From positions 1-14,062 of the forward strand of contig JAWXBY010000078.1 in the NCBI GenBank assembly GCA_034440355.1: a stretch of 14,062 bases of DNA, in the 5' to 3' direction. This DNA comes from SZUA-430 sp034440355 (GTDB lineage Bacteria > Pseudomonadota > Alphaproteobacteria > Micropepsales > Micropepsaceae). Positions 13,766 through 14,062 of this stretch are shown in pieces. Position 1 is the stretch's first letter; each line of letters begins with the position of its first letter. The translations under genes and the position numbers were made by a program. Below the pieces are notes generated by a model that saw only the letters and a list, made by a program, of their open reading frames with translations, ran no database searches and had not been told where the DNA came from.

Positions 13766-14062
13766 ATGGCGACGTCTGCGAACACTGCACGTAAGAACGC
13801 AGAAGAACATCTGACGAAGATGGAAGGCAGGTACCGCAATCTGCTGGAGGCGGCGCCCGACGCGATGATTGTCGTCAACCAAGCCGGCGAAATCGTCCTC
13901 TTAAATCTGCAGGCCGAAAAACAATTCGGCTACAGCCGCGACGAACTCGTCGGCCAAAAGGTCACGAACATCATTCCGCAAGGCTTCGCCGAACGGTTGA
14001 TCGCCGACGGCCTTCGCTCCGACGAAGAGGCGCTGGCACAGCAAATTGGCACAGGCATCGAA
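13766..14062 (+). CDS. PAS-domain signalling protein, 5' part
   Basis: An open frame of 99 codons runs from the ATG at 13766 off the end of the window. A short charged helix (residues 1-22, including KNAEEHLTKMEGRY) leads into a PAS domain: RNLLEAAPDAMIVVNQAGEIVLLN, AEKQFGYSRDELVGQKV and NIIPQGF are the standard PAS wording. The output domain lies outside the window. In this architecture it is commonly a histidine kinase, sometimes a GGDEF/EAL module, so I only call a sensor. There is no signal peptide or membrane helix in the visible part, so this part is cytoplasmic. AGAAGGAA just upstream (13753-13760) supports the start, and codon use fits the window. Confidence 0.85.
   Translation, partial: MATSANTARKNAEEHLTKMEGRYRNLLEAAPDAMIVVNQAGEIVLLNLQAEKQFGYSRDELVGQKVTNIIPQGFAERLIADGLRSDEEALAQQIGTGIE

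Noticed and set aside
13614..13814. Short plus-strand open frame of 66 codons before the PAS gene
   Set aside because: It overlaps the start of the PAS frame in another phase and has no ribosome binding site or recognisable features.

Overview
The window is GC-rich, gene-dense chromosomal DNA. It most resembles an alphaproteobacterium, perhaps Caulobacterales/Hyphomonadaceae-like. The evidence is strong GC3 codon use, a Mcl1-type malyl-CoA lyase, weak Caulobacter-like promoter matches, and the pair xerD and accA, which to my knowledge are often direct neighbours in alphaproteobacteria. Here they are about 6.5 kb apart with other genes between. No rRNA, tRNA, CRISPR array, prophage or insertion sequence was recognised.

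Layout. Bases 1-2606 (+): the 3' part of an unrecognised alanine-rich helical protein, coupled by an ATGA overlap to the chromosome-dimer recombinase xerD. Bases 2696-5597 (+): a malyl-CoA lyase-type CoA ester lyase, then the potassium transporter kup. Bases 5633-7200 (+): two tandem paralogues, each joining a DUF695-like domain to an RraB-like (RNase E inhibitor) domain and overlapping by GTGA; the second is visibly less GC-rich. Bases 7197-8992 (-): a three-gene operon reading right to left, comprising a four-helix membrane protein, an AhpD/carboxymuconolactone decarboxylase-like protein and an ECF41-type sigma factor with a fused SnoaL-like C-terminal domain. Upstream of it is an exact match to the published ECF41 promoter pattern (TGTCACA-N16-CGTC), so the operon is probably switched on by its own last gene. 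Divergent from it is accA (9180-10145, +).

Immediately after the accA stop codon lies a 123-bp REPIN-like element (10146-10268): two inverted 33-bp perfect arms, each itself a small hairpin, separating accA from a convergent operon. That operon (10277-12591, -) encodes two tandem microsomal-type epoxide hydrolases overlapping by GTGA. Divergent from it is a TauD/TfdA-family Fe(II)/2-oxoglutarate dioxygenase (12729-13589, +). The window ends inside a PAS-domain signalling protein (from 13766, +).

How the genes work together. Housekeeping functions (XerD, AccA, Kup) are interleaved with accessory ones. The ECF41 operon looks like a self-contained redox or stress regulon. The epoxide hydrolases and the dioxygenase look like catabolic or detoxifying enzymes with unknown substrates. 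The DUF695-RraB pair may act on RNA turnover, by inference from the domain only. The most notable non-coding signals are the ECF41 promoter placed back-to-back with a possible accA promoter, and the REPIN-like element, whose stem is longer in the minus-strand transcript because two mismatches become G-U pairs.
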